A stretch of 64,000 nt of DNA, from assembly GCA_032622095.1 (NCBI GenBank), contig CP136061.1:7390734-7454733 (forward strand), in the 5' to 3' direction. Each line of letters opens with the position of its first letter. Position 1 is the first letter of the stretch. The position numbers and the translations under genes are program-made. This DNA comes from Siphonodentalium dalli. Its lineage: Eukaryota; Mollusca; Scaphopoda; Gadilida; Siphonodentaliidae. Below are positions 22,360-37,300 of this stretch, one piece after another. The notes beneath the pieces were generated by a model, which was given only the letters and a program-made list of their open reading frames with translations, ran no database searches and had not been told where the DNA came from.

Positions 22360-25300
22360 GTATATATAAATACATGTTTAGACCATTTTAAAAAACTGGA
22401 CATGAAAGACGTTTATAGACATGTAGACGTGCCACCCGTGACCATATATAGGCTACGTTATATGCTTTAACTCCACAGGGGTCTGGTGTCTACTAAAATG
22501 TTCCCGGACCACTGTGTCTGATGTCTACCAAGCCACCGTTTGTTCAAGATAACATTCCCCAAAGGTATATAAGTATGCTAAAGTAGGACAAATTCCAACA
22601 GTTGAAGACCTATTTTGAAAGTTCCAAATGGCCTTTTCAGGCCAAAATTTTGACCAGGTGGAACAAAAATGCTGCTGTCTAAAATCAACTTACCACCACT
22701 ATTTATTGCTTGGCAATGCAAACAATGAGAACAATTTCGGCCTATATATAATTATGTGGTGAAACATTTCCAACTAATATTGTGGCAGATATGAAATTTC
22801 CAACTGTTGAAAATGTTTGCCAAAGTTGGTGGGGCGGTTAGACACCCTTCCTGTCACGTCCCTGAGTGTTTGTTTGTGTGTGGGGTGTGTGTGTGAGGGT
22901 GAGGGCGAGGGTGCGTGTGTGTGTGTGTGTGGGGGGGGGGGGTATGTTTCAGAATATTAAGTGATTATTTATGGTTTGAAGGCCCAATTAATTTTTGAAT
23001 GCCCAGATCACATTACATGAAACATATTCCCTATTATATACCATTTGAAAGAGGAAGCTCCAAAACGTTGTATTATCAACTTATCTGGTCGAATAAACTG
23101 TGAACATTTTGTTCTTGTCGATGTACCGAGGTGTGTTCTGTGCTTAATTTTGATCTGGATTGTACTGCAAAGTCTATTATACTCAATGGAAGGGAAATAC
23201 CTATATATCTTAGTTTGAATTATGATGCATTCTGGATTAACAATGGGGGAAATCTTGTGGTGAATCTGAGAATCTCTATCACTTGGTGGACACTTCTATG
23301 CATCGGCTGTTTTATATTCTGGTAGAATATAAATATTTTTGGTTTTATTTCATGCCAGCAATAATCAATAACACTGACTCTGTATAGAAATAATCTGGGA
23401 CTCAAAAATTAAATGGGCCTTTAATCATGCCAATGTCATATATTTCCCGGTAGAGAGATATCTCATGTATATTTCCCGGTAGAGAGATATCTCATGTATA
23501 TTTCCCGGTAGAGAGATATCTCATGTATATTTCCCGGTAGAGAGATATCTCATGTATATTTCCCGGTAGAGAGATATCTCATGTATATTTCCCGGTAGAG
23601 AGATATCTCATGTATATTTCCCGGTAGAGAGATATCTCATGTATATTTCCCGGTAGAGAGATATCTCATGTATATTTCCCGGTAGAGAGATATCTCATGT
23701 ATATTTCCCGGTAGAGAGATATCTCATGTATATTTCCCGGTAGAGAGATATCTCATGTATATTTCCCGGTAGAGAGATATCTCATGCAGTTTTTAGATTT
23801 TGGATCATCTGCATATTTTAATAATTTTCTAAAATATTGGCATTTGTTGACGAGAAAAAGAAAGAAACTTTTGTCGTTTTCGACTTTTTCTCCAACTTCA
23901 GCTGAATATCGACGGTTTAATACGTAGATTGAGACCCTTTCTGGCATATTAGTTTTTTATTTGCAAGTTTTTCATTTCTTAGTGCAATTTTTATGTCGAA
24001 AATCAACACCCCACTTATTCAAATAGCACCGTTATTTAGTTGATATTAATCCTCCCATTGAAAGAGTACCTCATTATTATTGTAGCCATGTGATTATAAT
24101 TACGAAGTGGCTAAAGAATGGTATACCGCTCTTTAGTACTGAGGGCTAAATAACGGTATACCGCTCTTTAGTGATGAGGGCTAAAGAGCGGTACGCATTA
24201 TAACGTTATGTGTTGGCGCAATGCGCAAAATATCTTGACAACGCACGTGCCGCTCATCCAACCTCGACCGCTCTTTAGCACCGAGGGCTAAAGAGCAGTA
24301 TACCGTTCATTAGCGTATCAGGCCCATATAGCTAAAGCGCGGTATACCGCTCTTTAGCGTTTGTTACTAAAGAGCAGTTTACCGTTCTTTAGCACCAAAC
24401 GCTAAAGAGCGGTATACCGTTAATTAGCGTATCAGGCCCATATAGCTAAAGCGCGGTATACCGCTCTTTAGCGTTTGGTACTAAAGAGCGGTATACCGTT
24501 CTTTGGCCACGGCCTTATAATTATGATATGTACGTATTATATTGATATTTCCACAATGAGACGGTTATGAATGGTCGCAAGGTTTTCATGAATGTGGATA
24601 ACAAATGGTGTAGATATTAAACAACTTTGCATATGGCCCGTCGGCACACAATACAGTGTAAAATTTAACTCGCCAAAACTAGGTCAACAATATGAATCTC
24701 TACCCTATAAACATAGGGGTCCGGGAACATTTTATTTGATTTGATTTTAGTATATTATTTTTTATAATAAAATAAACACAACAGTTCCCGGAACCCTGTG
24801 CCTATAAAGTCTACGCTTTAAAGGATATTATATATGTTGTGCAGAACTTCTACACTTGTTTTCAGCGTAAATACGTATACCAGAATGGCAAATACGCACA
24901 ATCAAGTTTGTGTGGGACACTTTATGGGGTTCAATAATAATCTGAGTGCTTTGCCTGTTAAATGTACTCCCGTACGGAGCCCCACACACAGCGGAGCAGA
25001 CGACACTCGCCAGTATATGCTTCTATTTTGTGGGGCGCTTTATGGGGTTCAATAATAATCTGAGTGCTTTGCCTGTTAATTAATCATTGGTAGCTAGCTA
25101 CACACTACATGATAACATCGACGTCGACATCCCCGTATCAATCCCAACTTTGGTCAAGCATTTCAACAATTGGAAATTTGCTGCCTGAGACAACAAAGGT
25201 TAGAAAATTTAGACCAAATGTAGGCTGAGTTTTGATATTATTGCAACCAGCATTTATAGTGCGTAATTTATATTTTTATACCATAAATATTTCCCCCAAC

Positions 25301-28300
25301 TACTGGTCTGTGAAATATAACTCGCAGGGTTCTTTTGGCAGGTTTCTCAAGGTGAAGTGACTCTAGCGGTCCGGTTGGACAGCTATAATATACAAAAGGC
25401 GTGTCCGGATCCTTGCTCAGCCCAGATCACGATATGTGCAATGTAAGTATTAGTTTAAATATACATACTCGGATTAGAGGGTTCCCGTATCATCCAGTTA
25501 CAAGAAGAAGAAGAAGAAGAAGAACAACAGCAACAATGGAATTTTACCAAAAGCCGATTTAGTTATCCAAATTAGTTTATCTCCTATATATTTTGAGAAA
25601 TACGTAAATATATGTGTATATATATGTGTATATGTGTATATTTGTCCTCCATAGAATCGAAAACGGCGGCTCGATCAGGCTCAAACTTCCCATCTAAGGG
25701 TAAAACACACGGGAATCGTCGTCGCGGCGTTTTGGAGAAGCTCTGAGCACTCATTCTCCACTCCCAATCACAAAAACGGCACTGCGGAGGTTAATCACGT
25801 GATAATTTAATGAGCGTTTGTATATGACGCGTCGCTATAAAAGAGCGTTTGTTTACAATTCAACGCAACGTTATCGCTCTAAATTTAGCATAACAAAATT
25901 TAATTTCTTTCATCAAAAACATAATTACGTGCTGGACTCTGTCATTTTAAGAATATGTAAGTATTACACACAGACACACCAAGTCTCAGCTTAAAATTTT
26001 GAAAAATAAGAGTTTTATTGACATAAATCGATTTTAATGGGAAATCCTGTGTTAAAATTTAGCATCGACAAAATTTAATTTCTTCTATCTAAAACATAAT
26101 TACGTGTTGGACTGTGTCATTTTAAGAACATCTAAGTATTACACGCAGACACACGAAGTCTCAACTTGAAATTTTGACAAATAACAGTTTTATCGACATA
26201 AATCGATTTGAATGCGAAATCCTTCACCCGCTCGAGAACGAAATGTCTCCCGAGGAGCGCAGCTCCGAGGCATTCGTCCCATGAAAATTCTATAGAAGCA
26301 AAATGGTCAACTCGGGACGGGTCAACCGATTGAGCCCAAACTTGCTACCTATGGGTACTTTTGTCCCAAAAGTGTCACGGACGGGTCAAATCGTGACCCC
26401 GACGTGACATTGATCTTCTAACTGGTCAATTCAAGGTCAAACTGGCGGATTTCTGTACTTTTGTCCGGGGAGTGTTTTGGACGGGTCAAATCATGACCAC
26501 GACCTGGCCTTGACCTACAAAATTGTCAATTCAAGGTCAAATCGGGTAAAACTTGCTGATTTCGTGCAAATGCAGCACAAGTGTCTCAGAACCTGTTGCA
26601 ATTGCTTTTTCGAACAAAGTCATGGGACGAATGCCGCCAGTGGCGGGCTAACCTGCTAGTCTCTTCTATATATTTTGAGAACTCCTTGTATTCGAGAGAT
26701 AGCCCACACCCTCCGGACCTCAATGATATGATCGTGAATGAGTATTGATATACCCCACTAAACTTTGACAAACACCAGTAATGGTGTGTAGATCATTTAC
26801 ATATCTCTCCTATATATTTGGATACAATCTATATAATTTACATATCTCTCTTATATATTTATGTTTGTGTGTGTGTTGTACTTCATACAAATCAACGATT
26901 CTCGACCGATCGGGACGAAACTTGGTACGTGAGTGTAGTTTGACCAGGCGGTGGTCGTTGTCGTATTGGCGAGCCCGTGCGACGCCCGTGCAGCGCATGC
27001 GCAGACGAGATCTCGGAAACGGGTGGAGCTATCGACTTGAAATTTGCTATGTCAATGTATCTTGCGCCGGGTACAAATTTTATCGGGTCGCCGAGCCCGT
27101 GCGACGCCCGTGCAGCGCATGCGCAGACGAGATCTCGGAAACGGGTGGAGCTATCGACTTGAAATTTGCTATGTGAATGTATCTTGCGCCGGGTACAAAT
27201 TTCATCGGGTCGCCGAGCCCGTGCGACGCCCGTGCAGCGCATGCGCAGACGAGATCTCGGAAACGGGTGGAGCTATCGACTTGAAATTTGGCATGTGAAT
27301 GTATCTTGCGCCGGGTACAAATTTTCATGCGCAGACCAGATCTCGGAAACTGGTGGAGCTACCGGGTACAATTTTTTCTTATTGAAACGCGTGGAGCTAA
27401 AAATTAAAAAAAAAAAAAAAAATGTCATGTTTCGGACAAGCCGCCGGTGGCGGGCTAACCTGCTAGTTTATATATAAAAGAGTATGTTCTGCCTGTCTGT
27501 CTGTTCGGAATTTTTTCCCAGACCCCTGGACCGTTTTCAACCAAATTTGGTATGATGACTCGGGATACCCTGGCGGAGGTTATATCGCGTTAGATTTTCA
27601 AAATTTGAATTAAAAAAATAATTAATTGAATAAATAAACAAAAAAATTTAATAAATTAATTAAATTAATTAAATGTTTTTTAATCCAAAAATTTAGACGA
27701 TCAAAATGTGCGCTAAGCCCATAAAAGGGCCGCTGCTGAATAAAGGCTCTATCTAAGATCAAAATGTGCCACAGGCTCCTCAGACGCTGAATAAATGTTG
27801 ATTCAGCTAGTTACCAATAAATACTCACAATAATACCAATCATGATATCATATTTGCCCAAAAATTCCCATAATTATTTTTTTTTTCTTGGCAGTTTGGA
27901 CGACGTGCGAGCGTGGTTCCATAATGGTGATTCCTAATTCAAACTGGAATTCCCCAACACGTGTTATCACACACGTAACCACATATTTCCACTTGTAACA
28001 AGCATGGTGTCATATAACATGTATATTTTCATAAATAAAATATGATTACCGATTCGTAAATAAGTATATTATGTATCCGCACGTATTATTATTATAACAT
28101 ACCGTATTCTTGTTGATGGAGATACGTTTCATCGTCTAATATTCCGATATTAATGTGCGATCGCCACTGATGAACTGGTCATATACGGCGAGTCGTGATC
28201 TCGCGTGACATCTCCCAACGGCGTCCGTGCATGTATATACTATTTCTGGAAGAAGTTAGCGAACTTTTTGCCAAGCCGCCAAATATTTCAGGTGGTGAAA

Positions 28301-31300
28301 AATAACAGATTTCAAAAATAGAAATTTGATAAACCCGAGCTTTGATGGGTGGGTTCCTCAACCCAATTCAAATATTTTTACCCCCCCCCCCAATGACGAA
28401 GAAATAGTAATTTAAGGGCGTTAAATCGGATTATGTATCTCTAAAGCTTCAATTTTATGTGGTTTGTTAATTATCACGGTGAATTCAGAAGGGTTGAAAG
28501 TTGGAACCTTCACAGAACAGAGAGGATGTCCAAATGGTAATTCGAACTGTGAACTACCTTGTGAACTGTGAACTACCTTGTGAACTACTTTGCTCTTGGG
28601 CCTTTCTGGTAGTCTAAGTCGTCTACGTGTGAGCGCGCATTCCTCGGATGACAAAGTTCCCGAATTTAATAATGTAAATGTGATTCAGCTTCTTGCATTA
28701 AATGAAAATCGCATTCTTCAACTTCAAGCAGCAATGGCAAGTGACTCATCTCTTCAAACTCTCAAACGGTAATTTAGAATGGCTGCCCTGTGACTAAAGC
28801 AGAAGTTCCTGATAACACATTACTGTATTTTCACATCCGATATGAACTCGCCATAGCAGGTGGACTTGCGTGCCGCGAAGACCGGGTTGTTGTTCCCAAA
28901 GACACGCACCAGGACACGACACAGGACCTCCAAATTGGTCAAACTGGCATTGAAAGTTGTCTTCGACGAGCGCGAGAATAGCTGTATTGGCCAGGTATGA
29001 ATGTGAATTAATAACATGTTATGTACTTACTAAGTTAGTATCCAGGCGCTGTGACAACTAGAGGAATGTAACATTCTACTAACATCGTCGAAAATTTGAA
29101 GCAAATTGACCATACCACTCCATAGAAAACATCATCAGAACTACGCTCAATTGTAAATATATTCTACTCGATTACTACTATCGGCGATAAACTATAACGA
29201 AAACGATTTCGCCATCAAGAGTCACTGCATTTAATCCATATATAAGAATGACGGTGTGTGTTGTCAATTTGGATATACTGTTGCCAGAAGGTCGGGGTCG
29301 ATGTCATGACATACCAGAACAAAGACTACCTGATCACAACAAATTATAGATCAAATTTCTAGAAGATAGATTTTCTTCCCAGCACCCAGACAACGACAAT
29401 CATCTATAAGCTGAAAGCCCATTTATGTCGTTGTTACAGACAGCGCTAGTCAAATTCTGGGTTTGGACTTTCAAAATTTCAAAAAGTGGGGATTTGAACA
29501 TAATCCCTCTTCAACCCACTTTCACCAGTCGAAAGGCAAGGTCGAATCTTCTGTGAATGTGGCCAAGCGGATATTAAAAAAAATGCAAGGACTGACTCTG
29601 GTGCAGATCAATATGTGGCGTTGTTAAATATACGCAATACTCCAAGTAAGGGTATGGACACCAGTCCCATGCTGCGAAGTTTGTTCAACTAATGCACCAT
29701 ACTTTAACCCTTTACCCAACAGAAGGGCCCTGTGCCAATGCATTCTCTTATATATGCGAGTCGACCATTGGCAACAGAAGGGCCCTGTGCCAATGCATTC
29801 TCTTATATATGCGAGTCGACCATAGGTCGCCTCGCATATATAAGAGAATGCATTGGCTTAACACATTAAAAATTATAAAATTGTTAAAGAATGTAAGAAA
29901 AAATGGTAAAAAGTGTTAAAAAAAGAGAATGCATTGGCACAGGGCATAACTGTAACTATCACAATCTGGTCAAGGAGCCGGTTCCAATGATATCCATATT
30001 TGTATGGTTCTATTGAGACAGACCGAAGATATTTTAGGCTGTTGAAGCTTTATTTGGCCGGTTTTGGCCGGTGTGTTGGGTAAAGGGTTAACCAGTCATG
30101 GACTGTCAGTCTGACTCAAAATGGATCGCGAGCAACCAACAAAATCAAGCACGTTATTACAATCGATCAGCTCGAGCATTAAAACCTCTGAACGAAGGTG
30201 ATGTTGTTCGTATGAAACCGTATAATATTGGGAACAGAACCTGGAAAAAAGCTACTGTGGGTTCCGGATTGGACAAAGGGTCCTATGATACGATTTAACG
30301 GTCCTATGATACGATTTAACGGTCCTATGATACGATTTAACGGTCCTATGATACGATTTAACGGTCCTATGATACGATTTATTTGCATAAACACAATAAA
30401 GGCAGTATTCTAACAATGAAATTCATAATCAAACAATAAACAATTAATAAACAATTACATGGCGTGTCTAGCTATATGTATTTTATTCCCGCCACGAAGT
30501 GGGTGGACACTAGTGTACAGATATGTATAGACTCATGGTCGAATGGAGAAATATATTCTTGGATATTTTGTTTTGTACCTTACTCAATCGTACCAATAGA
30601 ATCACGTATATGCTGAAATTGTAAAGTTAACGGCACCGGTGTATAATACGTTTTTGAAAATATGATAAATCGTATCCATAGGGTCAGGACAGGCTGAAAT
30701 TGTAAACTTAAAGTCACCGGTGTAATAATATGTTGTTGAAAATATAAATACTCTGATAGCCTGAAAATAATGTATAACCCTTTGGGAACCCCTGTGTAGT
30801 GAAGTGAATTGTGGGTAATTTTAATTGGAGCGCACATGTCTGTTCTGTTGGAGACTTGGATTAACCGCCATCTTTTATTTTCTGGTCATCAAGTCAAAAT
30901 TGTATCGTATACACAATGTGTTTGTACCGATGGATGTATCGCGACTCGACTCGTTTTCGTGGTCATATAGGGCCTATATAACCTATGATCACGAAAACGA
31001 GCAGAGTCGGGATATCTGATAGAATTCCAGGAATTGTACATTCACTTCCAATAGTATAGATTCACTGCAATCTGCCGCGGAATTTCCCAAAATTGTAGGC
31101 TACTTTCAGTTTCATTTTCAATAGGATTTTCCACTTTCACTTTTCACTTTTACCACGCAAAGCGACCTTAGTTGACACATATATATGGCACACTGGCTGA
31201 GTCCATGACAAATAGTTTATGTAGAATGCTTCTTTCGTTTAATTAAAGCTCACCTCGTTAAAACGCATCGTATTTGTTTACAAATTGCATTGGGTGCGAC

Positions 31301-34300
31301 GATTTGCAGTAGGTCCCGATTTGTGGAGATCACTTTGCGGAAGTCCCCGAATTCGCGGAGCTCCCCTAAAATGGGCGATATATATAGATTTTAATAGGGA
31401 ACGGGTGCGTATATGTCAATTGATACGTATCTTAAACAAATAACGACACGATCATCATAATAAAGGTCAGTTCTATCAATTATATATGCGCCGAGTTCAC
31501 TTGGTGCAAATCAAACGGCGATAAATATTCTCGTGTGCCAGAAGGACTCCTTAAAGTTGTGAATACGATGAATATTTATTAGATGGTATTTAACAAGCGC
31601 TAATATAGGCGCTAACTAATGAATAATATTTTATATTATAATTATATTATAATTTATATTTATGGCTAATAATATGATCTTGGTGGCGTTACCATTTCTG
31701 ACTATGGTTTTCTTGTTGTGTGATGGCAAGCATAATATTCACTCAGAGCGCTTATCAAAGAAGCGCCGGACCACGTTGCTAATTTTGCTGCTTATTTCAG
31801 GGTTATCATTTTCATTACAAGATTAAATTTCTGACCGTTTGACATACTTGTAAAATAGCTGTGATATCTACCAACAATTTGGAAACCTTCATCTCTGAGA
31901 TCGCAATAGTGTGGACATTCCATAATGAAATGATACTCATTTTCTATATCAGAACCGGTCCTGAATTTAAGGCACAGTCTCTTCCCCTCCTTAATTATAG
32001 GCTGATGATGTCTACCTTTTTCAATAGCGAGTTTGTGATCACTAACACGGAGTTTTGTAAAACTGATCCTATATTTTAAAGATGTTGGATATGTTCTGAG
32101 TTTATGTTTATGGCCATCTCGTTTAGAGTCATCAAATATAGATCTCTTGAATTCTTTCACATGTTCTTCCTGGAGCTTACACTTGAGATTTCTAATGATA
32201 CTATATTATGTTTGGTTATTTAATGGAACCTGTATATTTTTACAGCCAAATGCATTTATCGTCCTGAATAAAGAGTTGCATTTGGCTTTCCTCATCACAT
32301 GTTCAGAGACGGCTGATGCCATTAGTTTGTTTTATTTGATAATTTTGCACCCTGAATTACACTATTATTGTGATATTCCACTATTATAGTGATATTTGAC
32401 TATAACATATTCATGTTTCCTTTATTTGCGTCGGTAATAGAAGACGGCACAAACCAGTGCACAGCCAAATGTCACTCTTAACAATATCACAGCGAATGAA
32501 CAGTCTTCCGACAAAATTCATTGTGCAATCTTTTGCGCCAGCTTTGATATTCAATAATATTATAATATTACTAATATATCCCGTTCTAAATGACAATAGC
32601 AGGATGACTCAATCACTGCTTCATAACAATATTTTAACTAATTGCATGCTAATGGAGTTGCTTATCGTGTGCCGTCATGATAAATCATTCTCCTGGACAA
32701 ACCATATGTATGATACCGAAATAGTGCGACCTGATTTTGAATAATATTTGTGTGAAATATGATTTTGGATTATCCCTCTTTTGTCAAATTAACAAAGCGG
32801 CAATTACCAAATACCACTATAATAGTGGAATATCACTATACTAGTGGAATTCAGGATGTGCCTGACCTGGTTAACCATACTGCATAATATTTCGACGGAA
32901 CATCTACCGAGTTCTGCTCTGACTGCATGCTTTGGAGCGTACTTACCTACTCCCAATATATGCTTAGTGTGTAACTTTTCGCAAATCAAACTATAGTGAT
33001 TACTTCGTGACGTGCCACATCCCCATACTTCACATCCGTATAATATGATTGGTTTGATCAATCTGTCAAATAATTTCAACAAGATATTCACTGAAGGAAA
33101 TGCTGTTGCACTGAATGCATTAAAAAGTGAGTACATAGCTTGCTGACCTTTTTGAAAGGACGATATGGTGAAATTCTGAGACAAAACCGGCAGTGTTGTC
33201 AAAATGTGGCCAAGGACACCAGAATCCTAAGGAATCACAAACACAAACAAATGACGCAAATCCTAAGGAACCACAAACTGATGTTCATAATAACCACGGC
33301 GCAGCACCCCGAGCCAGATGTAACACCACCGGTGTGTAGTCAGAAATAGGCCACACAAAGTTAAATATCAGACTCTTCATAAAGACGATCAGAGAGATGC
33401 CTAAAAGACTGTTTGATTATATCCCATAAACTTAGATTACGAATTAGACAGTGCCGATAACAGTTGACATCATAATACAACAATTTAAGTTTGTTAAAGT
33501 AGCAGATGTTGCAGGAAGCATAATTTCTGTATACCAAGGATGATACTGTATTATGCTAATTGTGTTTTTATGGGTTTCGATAGCTTTCATTATTTTGTAT
33601 TTGCCGTATTGAGTTATCTTTCTTGAATAAAAATCATCCAAAAATTTCTTGCTGAGTAATCTTCTGAATACACTATCTTGGACTACATTCATATGGTCAT
33701 GATCAGGGTCCGGACTGAACAAAATTTACTTTTGCCAAATAATTTGCCAAATGAAAATATTTTTTGCCAAATTATTTTATAATTTGTAAAATGCTATCCC
33801 TGATAGTACAATTTTCTGCAACATTGAGTCTTATTTTGTTCTTTATCATACACCAATAAACCAATCACAGAACAACACAATTGTAGAATTATATTGTGAG
33901 AGTTTCCTGAAATGAATGGTATTGATAGACCAATATTTTTCAACTTTCTTCAGGAATTCAAAACGTTTGCTAAATAAAAATATTATTTTGCCAAATGTGA
34001 ATTATTTTTGCAATTGGCAAATTTGGCAAGTTGCAGCGCGAATCCTGGTCATGATAATATTACATAGGATGGTGATGATGAAATTGATGATAATGATTAA
34101 TGTGATGATGGTGATGATGATGGTGACGGTGATGACGATGATGACGGTGACATGGTGATATTGTGATGATGACGATGATGCTGTTTAATGATTATGAAGA
34201 TTATGACAATTACAATGATGGTGACAACGATGATAACGAATAGACGCAAATCGGGAGGTCGCTGTACAAATCGGGAGGTCGCTGTACAAATCGGGAGGTC

Positions 34301-37300
34301 GCTATACAAATCGGGAGGTCGCTGTACAAATCCGGAGGTCGCTATACATAAAATGATCTCCCTTCTATTATTATTTTTTACAAACACTATGTTCTCAATA
34401 TCATGTAATGTATACATGGATCAGAGGATTTAGGACATGATACATCAGACAGACAGACAGCGATCCGTTGAACAATCAACACTGTGAGTATTTAGGTCCC
34501 GACCATTTCTGCCGAACATCCATACGCTGTGTTAAAGAATAGCTGTAGGGTAAGTGCGAACATGACTGCTGTAACAAAGTTTTCTATTTGCAGGAAGTTC
34601 CCCTGTCACGACTGCGCTGGCAATAATGTCACTGTTTCGCCAATTGACACCAACATTGTACACAGTTTTGGGAATTTCATCGGGAATATAAACAATCCAG
34701 CCTTGCTACGTCTGCCAATATGGAAGGTGATGTACATGACTGGATCGTTATTTCGTTGGAGAATCCAGATTCAGAATACGAAACTGATTACGGGGGGGGG
34801 GGTGGGGTGGGGATTACATAGATTCTAGTTCAGATTTTGAAACCTTCGTGGTCGCCGGTATTAGGTTTAATGTTCTACCAGTGTCAAACATCACTCATGT
34901 ATTTGACACAAGTATTTATTTGTATCTAATATTTATAATGGCCATGCTGGTTGGGGTGTCTACCCCCCAACTTTGGTGAATTTCAACAGTTGGAAATGCC
35001 ATGCCTGACACAGCATTAGACACCAGATATGGATTGGAATTGTTCTCATTGTTTGATTTTCCAACCAGTAATTAGTGTAGATATGAAATGGTCAACAGTT
35101 ATGGTGCTGTTGGAAATTTGAAGGTGGACCCCCTCCAAGGAAACTCTCTAGCACGTCAAATAAATTTACTGACATTTCGACAATAGTCCTGTGATTGAGA
35201 AATACAGCTCACATTCAATCACAAGACCGCAACATTGTCTACAGGTACCGGTACCTCACAGCTTTATTTTCCAACTTTAGCAAAAAGTGCCTGTGTTTGG
35301 CACTACTAAGAATACTGTGCGAAACGACTGCATTTAACGAAACAAAACATTTTAAATATGGAAGGGCTATAAGACTAGATAGTACATAGTTGCGTGCATA
35401 TGATAATCCATAGATATCATATAACCCTACTAGTTCTTGAATAAGAAGGAACATATAATTACGAACAAAGCAGAAGACATATCCAAGTTCACGTGATGAA
35501 GTTATCAACCGAATTTAAAATCGACATGCGTTGGGCGGTATTTTATGGATATAATTATGAAATAAACATGATGAAATTGACAATCTTCAAGTTCGCCATC
35601 AACCGCAGTGCTCCCCAGCGTTACTATCAATAATGCCTAATTTCAGTAAAATGAACACTCGACGGCACAAATTAAAATTATGTGATACTTAAGAATGGTG
35701 TTCTATTTATAGATCACGTCACCTGGAATATTATCAGCGCTCGCATTTAACGTAACGTAACTTAAGGAAAAAAATCAGATTTGACATTACATACAAATGG
35801 TTGTTGTAAAATACAGAAACGGCCACCCCGTCGTTAGTATTTCCACGAATTGCCAATAACACACACAATAAGCATGAGATGTAAGTTATCTACATTATAA
35901 AGTACTTAATATCTTGTTTCGGACGGCAAAATGTCACACGCAAAAAAACACACTTCTTTAATGTGATTTCAGACTTCAGTTCTTAGATTTACTGTAAGAT
36001 AACTATAGGCATATGTATTGTATTCATGCGTTTGACAAGCAAGGGCCATGATAGGTAGATATATACATGTGGTTAGATTAGCCATTAGGTGAATAGCAAT
36101 TGGACTCACACAAGTTGATACTTTGAAGTATATTCACAAGTCGCATTAATTAATGTACCGGTAAATATGGTATCAATGTTACACAGGGATGTGGCTAGAG
36201 GGTCTCCGCTGGGGGGTGTCCACCTTGGAAATTTCCAACTGCACCCCCCTTGAGTCGGAATCACACCAACACAACTTTTGGCATAATTCCATTTGCACCC
36301 CCCCCCCCCATTGAGTCGGAATCATACCAACACAACTTTTTGCATAATTCCATTTGCACCCCCCCTTGAGTCGGAATCGCACCAACATAACTTTTTGCAT
36401 AATTCCATTTCAACCCCCTTTGTACCTCATGCTCAGGCCTAATTTCCTATATATTCATAAGCCATGCTTCGATTTTCCCAGTATGATAACATTAAGATAT
36501 TTTAACCTGAAAATTGCCCCCAAAAAAACCAACTAGTGATCTAATTCCAGACAAATGCACACAGCTACCGACAACAAACCAGGAAACACCGGGCCGACCA
36601 TGGTTGTTACCCCCGGTGTGAGAAAAGTTTGAAAACTATACAAGAAAATGGCAAATCCTAGCATCTAGACTGGCCTCAACTGAATCTTTCCTAGTGTTGG
36701 AAATTTCAAACCTCATGCTCCCCCTCAGGTTGGAAAATTCTTCAACTGATGACCATTTATGTCTACAAGTTTGACCAACTGTAGTAAAATATTGTTTTGC
36801 TAAACTAATTAGCAGTTTTGTATTGGCCATGTGGATGGGGCAATGACACACCGGGCCGACCCGGTGTGCGAAAATTTTGAAATCTGAACAATAAAATCGC
36901 AAAATCCTAACATCTAGACTAGCCTCAAGCCGTCCTACTGTTGGAAATTTCAAACCCTACACCCCCACTTAGGTTGGAAAATTTCCAACTGATGACAATT
37001 CCAATGACAATGTTGACCAATTGTATGACACTATTGTTTTCTTAAATTAACTAGAAGTTTTTGACTGGCCACGGGGGAGGGACCAGGACACAAGCTTTCC
37101 AAGTGTTGGAAATTTCCAACCTGTCACCTCCTTAAGGTTGGAAAATTTCCAACTGATGACCATTTCTGTCAAAATTTTTGACAAAAAATAGGACCATATG
37201 CAAATATTGGTCGAAAAACAATAAATTCCCCTCAATAAATTGTTTTTACCTGAAATTAGGAATTACCAACTATTGAAAATATAGCTCTCTGCTGGGGGGG

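Noticed and set aside
22477-22857. hAT element with CACAGGGGTC and CACGTCCCTG ends
   Set aside because: The interior motifs match the 36-kb element, but the flanking eight bases differ on the two sides and the ends pair poorly.
23441-23787. CRISPR-like array of 29-bp repeats
   Set aside because: The repeats are contiguous without spacers and lie in an animal intron; it is a minisatellite.
26781-27477. Cysteine/arginine-rich frames in the 122-bp array
   Set aside because: The period is not a multiple of three, so the same DNA is read in all three frames in successive units; not coding.
29692-29919. 75-codon + frame inside the TTAA element
   Set aside because: It reads through the hairpin duplication of the non-autonomous element; no domain.
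34727-34828. Extension of exon 3 through the G-rich tract
   Set aside because: The sequence after 34740 matches a dispersed repeat near 37.6 kb (inverted), and the phase then fails to fit exon 4.
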